Of a DNA stretch of 64,000 nucleotides, positions 1 to 10,393 are shown piece after piece; the stretch's first letter is position 1, and each line of letters starts with the position of its first letter. The position numbers were made by a program, and so were the translations under genes. The notes beneath the pieces were generated by a model. That model was not told the origin of the DNA and searched no databases. It saw only the letters and a list, made by a program, of their open reading frames with translations. This stretch comes from Tetrapyrgos nigripes (lineage: Eukaryota > Basidiomycota > Agaricomycetes > Agaricales > Campanellaceae): the NCBI GenBank assembly GCA_013368315.1, contig JAACJM010000315.1, positions 21,774 to 85,773 on the forward strand, written 5' to 3'.

Positions 1-560
1 ACGATAGCCGAAGGAATGTTCATTACAGCGCCTATCCCTTAGACAGCTCGTAAGACAGTGACCATGATGGGATTGACTCTAGCGCCGATGGGGATGCTGA
101 GGACACCGATCAAGAGGAATCCGACGACGAAAACGGGTTTGGGATGTAACATGTCAGAAATGCGTCCAGAAATGAGTATGAAGGCGGCGAAGGTATAGGC
201 AGCAAGAACCCATTGAATTGTGCCCTCTTCGAAACCGAGGTCTGCTTGTAGCGCCGAAGAAACTAAGTAAATGCGTTGTAAGTGACGAGGGAAAGACATA
301 CTGTAGGTAAGGCAATGATTGTGGCACAAGGATTGAAAATATCAAAAAACTGGGCACTAGACAAGACAGCCAGAATGAAGGTTTTACGTAGAGAAGAAAG
401 TTGTTGCTCGTCCACTTTTGCCTCAAAATCTGAATCCGATGCCCTTTTGGTTTCATCGATGTCCCTGCAAAGAGTGGGCGTTGCGCTGAGATGTATCCTT
501 GAGCTGAGCCTCGAGGTCCCCCAAGGATTCCCGAGTAGCCGTAGTCGACATCAAAGACAT
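1..560 (-). pseudogene. MFS transporter, 5' part, interrupted (runs off left edge)
   Basis: Reading the minus strand from about 560 gives an N-terminal segment (MSLMSTTATRESLGDLEAQL), then SSLRKTFILAVLSSAQFFDI and NPCATIIALPT. A short intron with a GTATGT donor and a TTAG acceptor follows, then ALQADLGFEEGTIQWVLAAY, FAAFILISGRISDM and VLRAV. These are typical of transmembrane segments 1-4 of fungal major facilitator (drug/proton antiporter type) permeases of the plasma membrane. Two lesions are visible. A one-base frame change near 480 separates the N-terminus from the first helix. A TAA codon at 39-41 falls where these proteins normally have Gln before GIGA; the reading frame resumes as GIGAVMNIPSAI after it. 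An alternative start at 766 gives a 67-residue peptide that stops before the MFS frame and is less convincing. Copia-1 inserted about 215 bp upstream of the start. Family call is firm; inactivation is inferred. Confidence 0.7.
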
Positions 561-779
561 TTTTAGGCAGCGGTCTGAAGGTTTTTTGGAAGGGGGGAAC
601 TTGAAGAAATGAGGATATCTGCCAAAGACTTTATATCACTGCGATGGAGGCTAATCTGACCCGATTGTCTTCGGTTGGTAAAGGGCATGCCTGTCTTGGC
701 TTGAAAGGTGGCTGAATCATAGGGAGCTTGGTAAGGGTCCAAGGAATTATCGCTTAGAAAGGACATTCAGTGATGAGTG

Positions 780-1015
780 TGTTGGAATTTAATGATAACG
801 ATCATATTACTAAGCTACTACGCATACGGCAATCAATTAAGTACTGCGGACATACGGTCAAATGATCATACGGATATACTTAGACTATTTATATTGTTAT
901 ACTACTCTGATTAATGATATATACTTGAGAGTCAAGCGAGATACGTTCGCACGCTCTTACCCCCCACTTTGTGACTCTCACTAAGACTATTCGCTAAGAT
1001 AACCTAAGTCTATTA
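780..1015 (+). repeat. 5' LTR of Copia-1
   Basis: 236 bp beginning TGTTGGAATT and ending CTATTA. The 3' end is TTA rather than the usual CA. The boundary is fixed by the GAGTG target duplication and by comparison with the right LTR. An AT-rich stretch around 885-925 could hold the promoter, but no start site is proven. Confidence 0.95.
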
Positions 1016-1029
1016 GGTTATGGGCCCCG
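1016..1029 (+). other. Primer binding site of Copia-1
   Basis: GGTTATGGGCCCCG directly follows the left LTR. Its complement resembles the anticodon stem-loop of tRNA-Met (contains CCCATAACC with a CAU anticodon) rather than a tRNA 3' end. The same 14 bases follow the left LTR of Copia-3. Confidence 0.7.
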
Positions 1030-1108
1030 CCTAGCTTGCTATAACTCCGATAAACACTTGTTCTACTCTGCTTTACTCTCTACTCGTACTCTGTTCTTGG
1101 ACTAGTAT

Positions 1109-4100
1109 ATGACTAGTCGACAAACTCGATCTCAAGGATCAGCCCCAGATATCCCACTTCCTACTACCAGTCGCCACTCTAGTGCACACCCCTCTGGTAC
1201 CCAAACTCCTACTCCGCCCGTATCATCTACTTCACAAGCACAACCACTTGATCCTCTCTTCCAAAACCCTCTTCCATTCCCACTTGATCCCATTATGTCT
1301 GATGCTGGCGAAAATACTAGGACTGATGTCCGGGATACTGCCCCTACTTCACCATCATCTCCTCCATCTACCTCTACTTCGTCGGTCGCATTATCTGTGC
1401 CCGAAAACACAAACCCCAACTACGTGATGCCGCTCAGCGACATCAACAAAGCTTTTGATTCCCTGACAGTTCTTACTGGCAGTGAGAATTGGAAGATGTG
1501 GTACTTCCGCGTTAATAATGCTATACGGGTGATTCGTCACCAACACTTTAAAAGTTCCGGGTTACATCCTGGTAATACTGTCAAACTAGCCTGTTTTAAC
1601 GCTATTACAGGCAAGATTGATGATAAAATCATGATCCACTACATCGAAGAGTCGGATGCGATAGAGCTTATCGAGAAGCTCAAGCAACGCTTCGACCCTT
1701 CATCCACAGTTCAAGAGTCTAACGAGCTGTGGAAACTCTTCAACTTACGTAAACCAGTCTGGGAGTTTGATAAGCTCCTCGACGAAGCTCAGGATCTGTG
1801 GGCTTCTATCAAGAAGAGAGACATAGATGTCTCAGATCAAGTTTTTTACTCAGCTCTAGTGGGGATTATTCCTCCTCACTATCACTTTGTTCGCAGTTCT
1901 TACGAAGCAACTGTGGATGCAGCTGCAGCTACATGGGATGCCACTACTGCAGCTGAAGGGGAGAAACCCGTATACAGAGCCGTTGACCTCATTGCGCGGC
2001 TAAAGAAGGAATTCACAAACTATCGTTTGAGCAATGCTCGAACGTATCCTTCGAAGAAGTCCGACAAGAAGTCCGGAAGCACTAGTCAAGGCGGTGCTCA
2101 ACGATCGGACAAGTCAAAAGGGGAACGCGCTAACGCCGCAGCGCCGTTCCAGAAGCCTTCTGATGTCAAAAAGGATCGGAAGTGCTTCAACTGCAACAAG
2201 ATGGGTCATACGACCCTGACGTGCCCAGAACCGTGGACTGAAAAGTCCAAAGAAGCTATGAAGAAGAAGGGGATTACAAAACAATCCAACAAAGGCAAGA
2301 CCAAGGAGAATGCATCAGTTGCCATCTCCATGCCTGCGTCTTCTTCTTCTCAAATTGCGACTACGTCAACTTCGCAATCGGACTGGGTACAGTCAATTTC
2401 TTCGAGCGACGTTGAGATGGAAGACTCAGAGACTCCGGTGAGTCATCATATTTCCCTACCTGCTTTTACCGCGATCTCTGACCAAGATCATACGCATATC
2501 ATTGATTCTGGTGCTACTATACACTGTACACCGTATCTTAACTTACTTTTTAACGTTCATACTACGCCTGCCATAACTTTAACTGTTGCCAATTCAGAGC
2601 ATCTAGATCTTCAATTAGCAGGCGATATGCGGGTAGAAATTAGGAAGGACAATGGTGAGTCTTCATCGATCACTCTTAAAAATGTATACTATAACTCAAA
2701 ACTTCCGTTTACTTTAATCAGTATTTCACAAAAAGCGGACTATACTTTTACTTTTCATGATCATTTATGTATAATACGGAATGATAAGGACAATTTCATT
2801 GGCGTTATACACGAGAGCGCCAAACTTTACTCCATCACAACTAAAAAATTGAGTGATAACGTTGCTACTTTAAGTTTATATGAACTTCACAAACAAACTG
2901 GTCATATGAGTTATACAAATCTAAAAACATTACTAAAAACAGATAAATCTATTATTACAATCATTATTGATGATTGGACAGAAACTCAATGCGAAGACTG
3001 CATCATCAATAATATACACAGACTTTCTGTTCCGAAACAACGTACTTCAGAATTAGCAGAAAACTTCGGAGACCATTTTCATATTGATATATTTGGTCCA
3101 TTACGAACTGCCTCTATCGAAGGCTACAAATACTGGTTAACCATCGTCGACGACTGTACGCGTTGGTTAATACTATCTCCACTTAAAACAAAAGACGAAG
3201 CTTATACCCAATGGGTTACATTTACTACTGAACTATTTACGCAATATGGTATCAAAGTTAAAATTCTACAATCAGACAACGATGCCGTATTTACTTCGGG
3301 TGCATTCAAAAACTACCTGAAAGCACAAGGTACAATTGCACGTTATACAGTTCATGACACGCCTCAGCAAAACGGAGTTGCTGAAAACATACATCAACAT
3401 ATCATGAATGGTATTCGTGTTAATCTGCATACCGGAAAACTACCTAATCGTTTATGGTGGCATGCAGGACTTTATACTATGTACATACTTAATAGATCTC
3501 CGAAAACTGCATTAAAAATGCAAACTCCCTATTTTAAACGTTACGGTGTTAACGCAAACTTAGACAATCTACATAGCTTTGGTACACCTTGCATTGTATA
3601 TGACGAAGCAAGAACTAGTAAACTAACTCCTAAAGGAAAACGTGGAGTTTGGTTAGGCTTTGACGATCATTCAAAAGGCCATTATGTCTACTTTGGTACT
3701 AAAGTGAATGTAGAACGCAACTTGCAATTCTTAACGTCCAAATCGCAAGTTGAAGGGGAGTTACAAAACAAAAATCAAGAACCATTAGAAACTACAGAAG
3801 AAAATACAACTGAAACTCCAACTTCTCAGGAACACGAACCTGAACCAATGGATGTCGACGAAGACGAAACTAAACAACCTGATGGCCCAAGACGATCAAA
3901 AAGGATCCAAGAAGCCAGAGGTTTACTTTACGATGAAGTTGAACAAAACATTGCTTTCTTCTTAACAGAATTCAATGTTTACTACGCTGATAACGTTGGC
4001 GATCCAATTTCATTCAAGGATGTACTCAATCATCCACAACGTGACGCATGGTTTGATTCCATGAAAACTGAGATAGAATCTCTAGAAAATCTAGGAACCT

Positions 4101-5575
4101 GGGAATACGTCAAACCTCCTGCTGATGCGAATATCATTGGTTCCAGATTTGTCTACAAAACTAAGTACGAACTTGGCAAACAGACCAAATTGAAATCTAG
4201 ACTAGTAGCACAAGGCTTTAGTCAACAAGAAGGCATTGATTACTACGCAAATGATATCTTTGCCCCTGTAGCACGCATGAGCAGTACACGTTTTATACTT
4301 GCTCTTGCAGCTTCATTAGACTATGAAACTACTCAGATTGATATTAAATCTGCCTATCTTTACGGAAACGTTACTGACGAGGAAACATTATACCTTCGTC
4401 CACCTCCGGGTAATTTACTACCTAACTTACCTGAAGGCTACGTACTTAAACTCAGAAAGACTCTATATGGGTTGAAACAAGCTGGTCGTCGATGGTATGA
4501 AAAATTATGCAATATTCTCATAAAGTTACTAGGACTTAAGAAGTCTACTTACGATAATGCGGTATTCTACCGATATCATGAGAATAAACTCATTTTAATA
4601 CTATCTTGTCACGTCGATGACATTACTTTATGTACTATCAACAAAGCTACTGCACAAGCTTTTGTTACTGCACTTAGTGGACACGTCCAAGTCACTGACG
4701 GTGGAGAAATTCACTGGATTCTCGGTATGGAAATTCAACGAGATAGGAATAATCATACTATTAAACTCCGTCAGAAACATTACATTGAGAATATTCTCAA
4801 ACGATACAATTTTGACCAATTACATGCACGCCGTACACCTATGCTACCCGGGCAAAATCTTAGCCCTAGACCTGGGAGTGAACCGCAACGGGACGCCGCT
4901 GCTATTAAACACTATATGTCACTAGTCGGTGGTTTACGATATGTCGCTGACTGCACTAGGCCAGACATTACATATTGTACTGGTCAACTAGCAAGATACC
5001 TTAATGATCCAGGTGAAGAGCATTACGCTGCAGCTAAACAATGCTATCTTTATCTAAAAGGAACTTGCGATTACTGGCTCAACCTAGGGAGCCCTACTAT
5101 CACTTCTACTTATGGATTTGCCGACTCTGATGGTATGTCCACGTATGGCAATAAACCAATCATGGGCTATGCATTCAAATTTGCTGAATCGCTTATTTCT
5201 TGGTCAAGTAAGCGAGGCACACTGGTAACTTTATCAGTTACTGAGGCTGAACTTTGCGCACTCGCATATGCCTCACAAGAAGCTATTTATTTGAAAGGTT
5301 TTATAGAAGAAATTCTAAATGCCGAACAGGAGCCAGTACTTATCAACTCAGATAGTGCATCTACTTTGGCAATTATACGTGCTCCTGAAGAACAACATAC
5401 TCAGAGAACTAAGCATTTCAATATCCGTAAAAACTTCCTTACTGATCGGATACATCAACGATACATACGAGTTAAACATGTGTCAACTAATGATCAACTT
5501 GCAGATATACTTACGAAAGCTCTCTCCGCTGATAAGATCAAGCGTTTCTCCCGATTACTAGGGATATCCGCTTGA
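1109..5575 (+). CDS. Copia-1 gag-pol polyprotein, intact
   Basis: A 1,488-residue polyprotein that encodes everything needed for copying the element through RNA. The gag part ends with a CCHC zinc knuckle (CFNCNKMGHTTLTC, from about residue 359). The aspartic protease is at IIDSGATIHCT (Asp about 466). The GAG pre-integrase motif and the DDE integrase (HIDIFGPL, LQSDND, QQNGVAEN) follow, then reverse transcriptase (YGLKQAGRRWYEKL; catalytic pair in CHVDDITLC, Asp 1170-1171) and RNase H (FADSDG, SVTEAEL). The reverse transcriptase has His where Copia enzymes normally have Tyr (HVDD for YVDD). No stop or frame break is seen. The ATG at 1109 is 80 bp after the primer site and is the first in the long frame. 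The stop sits immediately before the purine tract. Confidence 0.95.
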   Translation: MTSRQTRSQGSAPDIPLPTTSRHSSAHPSGTQTPTPPVSSTSQAQPLDPLFQNPLPFPLDPIMSDAGENTRTDVRDTAPTSPSSPPSTSTSSVALSVPENTNPNYVMPLSDINKAFDSLTVLTGSENWKMWYFRVNNAIRVIRHQHFKSSGLHPGNTVKLACFNAITGKIDDKIMIHYIEESDAIELIEKLKQRFDPSSTVQESNELWKLFNLRKPVWEFDKLLDEAQDLWASIKKRDIDVSDQVFYSALVGIIPPHYHFVRSSYEATVDAAAATWDATTAAEGEKPVYRAVDLIARLKKEFTNYRLSNARTYPSKKSDKKSGSTSQGGAQRSDKSKGERANAAAPFQKPSDVKKDRKCFNCNKMGHTTLTCPEPWTEKSKEAMKKKGITKQSNKGKTKENASVAISMPASSSSQIATTSTSQSDWVQSISSSDVEMEDSETPVSHHISLPAFTAISDQDHTHIIDSGATIHCTPYLNLLFNVHTTPAITLTVANSEHLDLQLAGDMRVEIRKDNGESSSITLKNVYYNSKLPFTLISISQKADYTFTFHDHLCIIRNDKDNFIGVIHESAKLYSITTKKLSDNVATLSLYELHKQTGHMSYTNLKTLLKTDKSIITIIIDDWTETQCEDCIINNIHRLSVPKQRTSELAENFGDHFHIDIFGPLRTASIEGYKYWLTIVDDCTRWLILSPLKTKDEAYTQWVTFTTELFTQYGIKVKILQSDNDAVFTSGAFKNYLKAQGTIARYTVHDTPQQNGVAENIHQHIMNGIRVNLHTGKLPNRLWWHAGLYTMYILNRSPKTALKMQTPYFKRYGVNANLDNLHSFGTPCIVYDEARTSKLTPKGKRGVWLGFDDHSKGHYVYFGTKVNVERNLQFLTSKSQVEGELQNKNQEPLETTEENTTETPTSQEHEPEPMDVDEDETKQPDGPRRSKRIQEARGLLYDEVEQNIAFFLTEFNVYYADNVGDPISFKDVLNHPQRDAWFDSMKTEIESLENLGTWEYVKPPADANIIGSRFVYKTKYELGKQTKLKSRLVAQGFSQQEGIDYYANDIFAPVARMSSTRFILALAASLDYETTQIDIKSAYLYGNVTDEETLYLRPPPGNLLPNLPEGYVLKLRKTLYGLKQAGRRWYEKLCNILIKLLGLKKSTYDNAVFYRYHENKLILILSCHVDDITLCTINKATAQAFVTALSGHVQVTDGGEIHWILGMEIQRDRNNHTIKLRQKHYIENILKRYNFDQLHARRTPMLPGQNLSPRPGSEPQRDAAAIKHYMSLVGGLRYVADCTRPDITYCTGQLARYLNDPGEEHYAAAKQCYLYLKGTCDYWLNLGSPTITSTYGFADSDGMSTYGNKPIMGYAFKFAESLISWSSKRGTLVTLSVTEAELCALAYASQEAIYLKGFIEEILNAEQEPVLINSDSASTLAIIRAPEEQHTQRTKHFNIRKNFLTDRIHQRYIRVKHVSTNDQLADILTKALSADKIKRFSRLLGISA

Positions 5576-5582
5576 AGGGGAG
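5574..5582 (+). other. Polypurine tract of Copia-1
   Basis: GAAGGGGAG abuts the right LTR and overlaps the pol stop codon. This is the expected plus-strand primer position. Confidence 0.8.
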
Positions 5583-5818
5583 TGTTGGAATTTAATGATA
5601 ACGATCATATTACTAAGCTACTACGCATACGGCAATCAATTAAGTACTGCGGACATACGGTCAAATGATCATACGGATATACTTAGACTATTTATATTGT
5701 TATACTACTCTGATTAATGATATATACTTGAGAGTCAAGCGAGATACGTTCGCACGCTCTTACCCCCCACTTTGTGACTCTCACTAAGACTATTCGCTAA
5801 GATAACCTAAGTCTATTA
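5583..5818 (+). repeat. 3' LTR of Copia-1
   Basis: 236 bp with no difference seen from the 5' LTR, followed by the GAGTG target duplication at 5819-5823. Confidence 0.95.
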
Positions 5819-5823
5819 GAGTG

Positions 5824-8400
5824 GGTGGATGCAGCGATGTCTTTGTCTTTGTCAGCTTGTTCGAACTCATTAGCAAACAGTGACACCTTGATTCTGATTG
5901 AAGAAGACAGCAGGCTTCCGAAAACAGTTTACTCTGTTAAAGATGCGTAAGCTGGGCCATGGGAGGAGGAGGAGGAGTAACCTAGCCAAGTTCGAGGGTC
6001 CCGCGCAACGTTGTGCCAGGTCTTATCCACTAACTCGCTCAGAGTTTCGCATATCATTTCCACTTTACGTCCTGACGTGCCGTGAAAACCTATGTCTGCC
6101 CTTAGGAAGTAGCAATGTAACAATGTATTATTGTATCGAACGAGATTGCACTCAACATATCATTAAGGCAGAATCTGCCCAGGGGAGACTGCTAGAAGCT
6201 CATATCGACAAGAAAACCAAAATGCAATTTGACACTGCTTACTACCAAGCACACGCCGTTGCAACATAAAAGAGCAGCATCATCGCAAGTACATTTTGTA
6301 TATCATTGGGTCGTTGAAAAATAGTGACAAAAAACCGTACCATACTTACCGCCGTTCATTCCGAGTCGTGTCGTTTACTGGACAACTTCCTTCTCTTTAA
6401 CAACCTTTTCTTCGACAGGTTCCACACTGCTGTCTGATTCTTTGGGGTCGACATGCTTGACGTAGGAGGGAACGAAGTTCACAGCGAGCGCGTAGGACAA
6501 GGTACTGACTTGGTAGGCACAAGTATGGCAAACTCGAAGACTGTCCTGTTGTGGTTGTCGGCAGCACGGGCCAGAATGGGGGAACAAAGAATCAGACATT
6601 CAGAAGGCCACTTACTCCAAGCGCCACAAAGCGCTTCATTCTGAACAAACTCGATTCGACGGTATATCTCCTCTTTCCCTGACGATCACCGCAATGCATA
6701 GTCATTAGCCCAGAACGGTTGGTCTTGTATGCACCTCCTGTTGCAACATGACGGTTAGCTTGTGTCAAGTAGTAATAGCAACAGTCACTCACTCAGATTC
6801 CGAAAGCCAACGGTTCCAGCTTAATCGCAACTTCTGCTCCGGAGTCTGTACCGAGTCCGTCCTAGAGTAGAGGAGTCAAATTCATTATGTGCTGAAATGT
6901 ACGCGCAGAAATACACGCACCAGTGCATTCTGCTTTGCCCAAGGAGTATTCTGTCCCTCTCACAGCTCTTCAGCAAGAACATTTCGATTAAAAAGAGGAC
7001 TGATTGATAGGTGAATTGGAGAAACGGACATACTTACCTGCGTGCAGTCTACTATCTGGATTTAATAGTTACAATGCACGGCGGCATCATCCAGTACTAT
7101 TATCAAACCCCTCAAGGTAGTATGTTTCCAGTATGGCGATAATAGGGAGGGATTCGTGAGAGGCGGGTATGAGTCGGACCCGCACGCATAGGACCAATTT
7201 CTATGAGATAATTGCGCATTTTCCATTGCAGCGTTTCGCGGATGGATGCCAAGGACGTGAAATCATTGGAGATGCGGCGATATGTGCAATGTGTGATTGC
7301 AGTGATACCTAATGGCAATGCAGTGGTAAGAAACGACCTGAGGTAGAAGGGACAAAAAGTAATCACTGAGGAAATATCTGACGAAAATAACAATTAGCAG
7401 ACTATAGTGAAAGGAAATTCCAAACTCACAAGAGACAAATCAAAGTCTGTATTCCAACAGAGGGAAAGAAGGGACCCGTGGTCATGGTATTAAAGAACGA
7501 CAGGAAAATAAAGGACGAATGTGAGGGATGGCCTTGGGATAACCGAATGTAAGGAGCTCTTTTAATGCAGGAGAACACGAGTCTAGATGGCAGCACTGAT
7601 CCCGTCTCAGGATCGCAAGTTTGAAGCGAGAGTATGGGGCATAGTTGGAGTGAGTTGGCCTGTGAGTTGACTGAGGATTCTCAGTCCGATGTCGCTAGTT
7701 TTGCGGTTGTCAAGTAGAGACGGCTGAACATTTGCAGCATTTGGCAACCTCAGTACGTACTTTAGGAGACGATGATTCGTTCCAATTTCCGTAACAGTAT
7801 GTCAAGCGTATAGGGACTGGGACTTTCCCGACCGATGGCATTCGTCTCGGCTGAAAGTCCTTCCCTATTCTGCTGTGAAAACCAGGGGACTAATGAGAGG
7901 CAGAGGCTCAGGTCCAGACCGGGAATCGTGCCACGACAGGGAGAGGCCTCGAGACAGGACAGCGACACGTCTAGGCGTCGTTGGATATCGCGCTGCTGTA
8001 AAACTTGGTCACTTATTTGACAATAATCTGGAGGAATGCCAAATCACTTTGCCATGTAGCATGTCGACATCCCAGCCCTCTGATTCTCAAGCTCCATATC
8101 CCTGCCAACACTGCGAATAATCCGTTTTGAGGGACGGTGCAAGCGTCAACGGACGTTCAGGTAGTACTGACCAAGGACCATGTTGTTTTCATTGGTATTT
8201 TCGGGGTCTGGAAATGAAGACGAACGTCGCGAAGTGAGTGACGGTAGTGGTACGTTCGGTTCTTTTTCTTCGTGCATTTGTCGTGTGCTTTTCTTCTCGT
8301 TCTTTTATCCTCCTTGCCTCTTTCTTTCATACTAACTCGCTCCTTTTTTCTTTTGTTCCCCCTCCTTCTATCCCAAACACCTCCCAATGCTCACGAATGC
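5824..8400. other. Unrecognised sequence, no confident gene
   Basis: About 2.6 kb without a frame I can assign. The best candidate is a minus-strand exon at 6375-6599 with an acidic/basic tail (VEPVEEKVVKEKEVVQ) preceded by a hydrophobic stretch, which could be the C-terminus of a membrane protein. Another minus-strand stretch near 6805-6860 reads TDSGAEVAIKLEPLAF, faintly like a kinase, but nothing around it continues the match. These may be exons of one decayed gene. Before the Copia-1 insertion this sequence probably adjoined the upstream region of the MFS gene. Confidence 0.4.
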
Positions 8401-8419
8401 CCATGTTCATCCCCAACGC

Positions 8420-8914
8420 CAACGCACTCTCCCTTCATTCACTAGCAGCAACCAGATCCCTTCTCCCTCGCACCAGAATGGAAATTCACCGAGATGGAGG
8501 GTGGAAGGTTGATTAGGGCACTGAGGCTGGGGTGTCTGCGCCTGCTTCGAGGTCAACTGCGTTTGGGCCTGTGTTGAGGATAGAGGGGTATGGGGAGAAC
8601 GATGGAGAGATGGTGGACCCGGTGTTGATGAAGGCAGAGACGTATGAGAATGATGAGCTGGTCGGCAATAACCACAATTTATGACGGTGAAGATTTTCAA
8701 GAGGAGGGAGACACGAAGAAACCGAAACGGCGGCTTGACCTGACGTTCAAAGTTGAGATTTGGCAGCGGACGAAATCAATACATACTACTGGTCTGCCAA
8801 ATACAAAATGGTAGCGAAGATGGACGTTTGGTGGCGATGAAGATGGGTTTGTACGCGTACCGAGTTTGCAGGGTGCCGAGAATTCGTGCCTCTCTCATCC
8901 GCGGTTCAATTTTA
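8420..8914 (+). pseudogene. Peroxin-like (dysferlin domain) gene remnant, copy 3
   Basis: The plus strand shows decayed counterparts of the dysferlin-type C-terminal part seen on the minus strand at 20.7-21.3 kb and 34.6-35.2 kb. APEWKFTEMEG followed by WKVD (near 8467-8512) matches APGWKFIETEDWRVD of the other copies, and RLDLTFKVEIWQRTKS (near 8738) matches WLDITFKAGVLKRTRP. The preceding CT-rich nucleotide sequence also aligns. In-frame stops occur, for example just after WKVD. The remnant is cut at 8914 by the Harbinger insertion, and its downstream flank reappears at 12271-12500. It is inverted relative to the other two copies. Confidence 0.65.
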
Positions 8915-8957
8915 GGCTTCGTTCGGAATGGAGAAACCAGTTTCTTTCCCACGTTTC
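8915..8957 (+). repeat. Left terminal inverted repeat of Harbinger element
   Basis: 43 bp starting GGCTTCGTTCGGAATGG. It differs from the right end (read in reverse complement) at positions 2, 4 and 14 only. Confidence 0.93.
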
Positions 8958-9018
8958 ACCCAGTTTACCTGTAGGGCAAATTTCGTAGAATACCATTGTA
9001 CTCGTCCAGACTGCTTCA

Positions 9019-10372
9019 ATGCCACCCCGTTTGCATCCCATTTATGACCGAGAACAGCTGCAAGAGGTCTTGCTCCTCATATACTACTATGTTGTCACTG
9101 TCAGCCTTGTTGCGCTGCTATACGCGACCCCCGCATACTGGTCCCAACCCTATCACACCTCCGCTCTCACTGGCTATCAGTGGGTTCAAGAACTCATTCA
9201 TGGACATCCCGATCGTATTCATAATGAACTTGGAATGCGACTTCTGGTTTTTACTGCATTTGTTTGGGAATTACGCCTCAATGGAATGTCGGACTCTCGC
9301 TATGTCATGCTGGAAGAAAAGGCCACTATCTTTTTATATGCTTGCAGAACAGGGGTGTCAATCAGGCACCTAGGGGAGCGCTTTCAACAGTCTAATGAAA
9401 CAATAGCAAAGTACGTCACCTTGCTGTATCAAATACCTCTAGTTCTGATAAATTGTTTGAATAGGTACTTCAAAGAAGTCCTATTCACAGTATCCGATGG
9501 CGGGTTCTACAACAGTCATGTCATATTGCCCAACACCGGTGATTCCTGCCATCCATATATTCAAAATAATCCCAAGTTCTGGCCTTACTTCAAGGATACT
9601 CTTGGGGCAATTGACGGAACCCATATCCGTTGCTGTCCACCTGCCGCCGATCATCATACTGCACGCAACCAGAAGGGATTTTTGAGCCAGAATTGTCTCG
9701 CCTGCTGTACTTTTGACATGAAGTTCCAATACTTTGCCAGTGGATATGATGGTGCCTCTGCAGATGCTACAATGTATGAACAGGCTTGCCTTCAGAACTT
9801 TCACATCCCTGAGGGCAAGTACTATCTTGCAGATGCCGGCTTTGGGATCTCTGACAGCCTGATGACACCCTTCCGGAACACAAGGTACCATCTTGCTGAA
9901 TGGGGCCGGGCAGGTGTACGGTATGTGATCTGATAGTTCTGAGTCTTGCTTCTATTGATGTTGATATGCTTGAAGACCTGAGACACCTGAAGAACTCTTT
10001 AACTTGCATCATGCCTCTGCTCGAAATGTGATCGAGCGCATCTTTGGGGTTGTCAAACGCCGGTGGGAGATTCTTGATGGCACACCCAGGTATTCCATGG
10101 AAGTGCAAGCCCATATTCCTCCCGGATTGGCTGCTGTACACAACTTCATTTTACTTCATGATGAATTGGATCTTCAGGAATATATTGGTGCTGAGGATCC
10201 GACACCTGGTGTACCAGCTGGCCGTGATACTGGTGACTTATCTCAGGGGCCTGCAAACAGAGCAGAGAAGACAAGGGCAGAGCGAAAACGGGACACCATA
10301 GCTCAGGCAATGTGGAATGATTACCAGGAGTTACTCCGGAGGAGGGAACATGAAAACAGTGGCTTGGAATAG
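9019..10372 (+). CDS. PIF/Harbinger transposase (HARBI1-like, DDE_Tnp_4)
   Basis: Exons 9019-9410, 9465-9920 and 9976-10372 join to 414 residues. The 54-bp first intron (GTACGT...AATAG) keeps the frame open if retained; splicing gives the IAKYFKEVL expected of the family. The 55-bp second intron is GTATGT...GAAG. The catalytic triad is visible: Asp about 181 in GAIDGTHI, Asp about 254 in YLADAGFG, and Glu about 303 in ARNVIERIFGVVKRRW. The enzyme cuts and inserts the element at TTA sites and is thought to need the partner Myb-like protein for DNA binding and nuclear import. The start is the first ATG after the left inverted end. No lesion is seen. Confidence 0.92.
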
Positions 10373-10393
10373 ACAATAGAATATTACTATTAT

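Larger units (their letters stand above)
780..5818 (+). mobile_element. Copia-1, full-length Ty1/Copia retrotransposon
   Basis: Complete element of 5,039 bp. It has two 236-bp LTRs that look identical base for base, a primer binding site after the left LTR, one long gag-pol reading frame and a purine tract before the right LTR. The 5-bp target duplication GAGTG is present at 775-779 and 5819-5823. Identical LTRs, an exact target duplication and an open reading frame point to a recent insertion. It lies between an MFS gene (minus strand, to the left) and unrecognised sequence, so it probably entered that gene's upstream region. Confidence 0.97.

Noticed and set aside
563..766. First exon of the MFS gene with start at 766
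   Set aside because: The frame stops before the MFS sequence and no good splice donor joins it; the ATG near 560 leads closer to the transporter frame.
5898..6269. 123-residue plus-strand frame right of Copia-1
   Set aside because: No recognisable motif, no splice or promoter context; probably chance.
6805..6860. Kinase-like words (GAEVAIKLE) on the minus strand
   Set aside because: Neighbouring frames show no further kinase motif such as HRD or DFG, so the match is too short.
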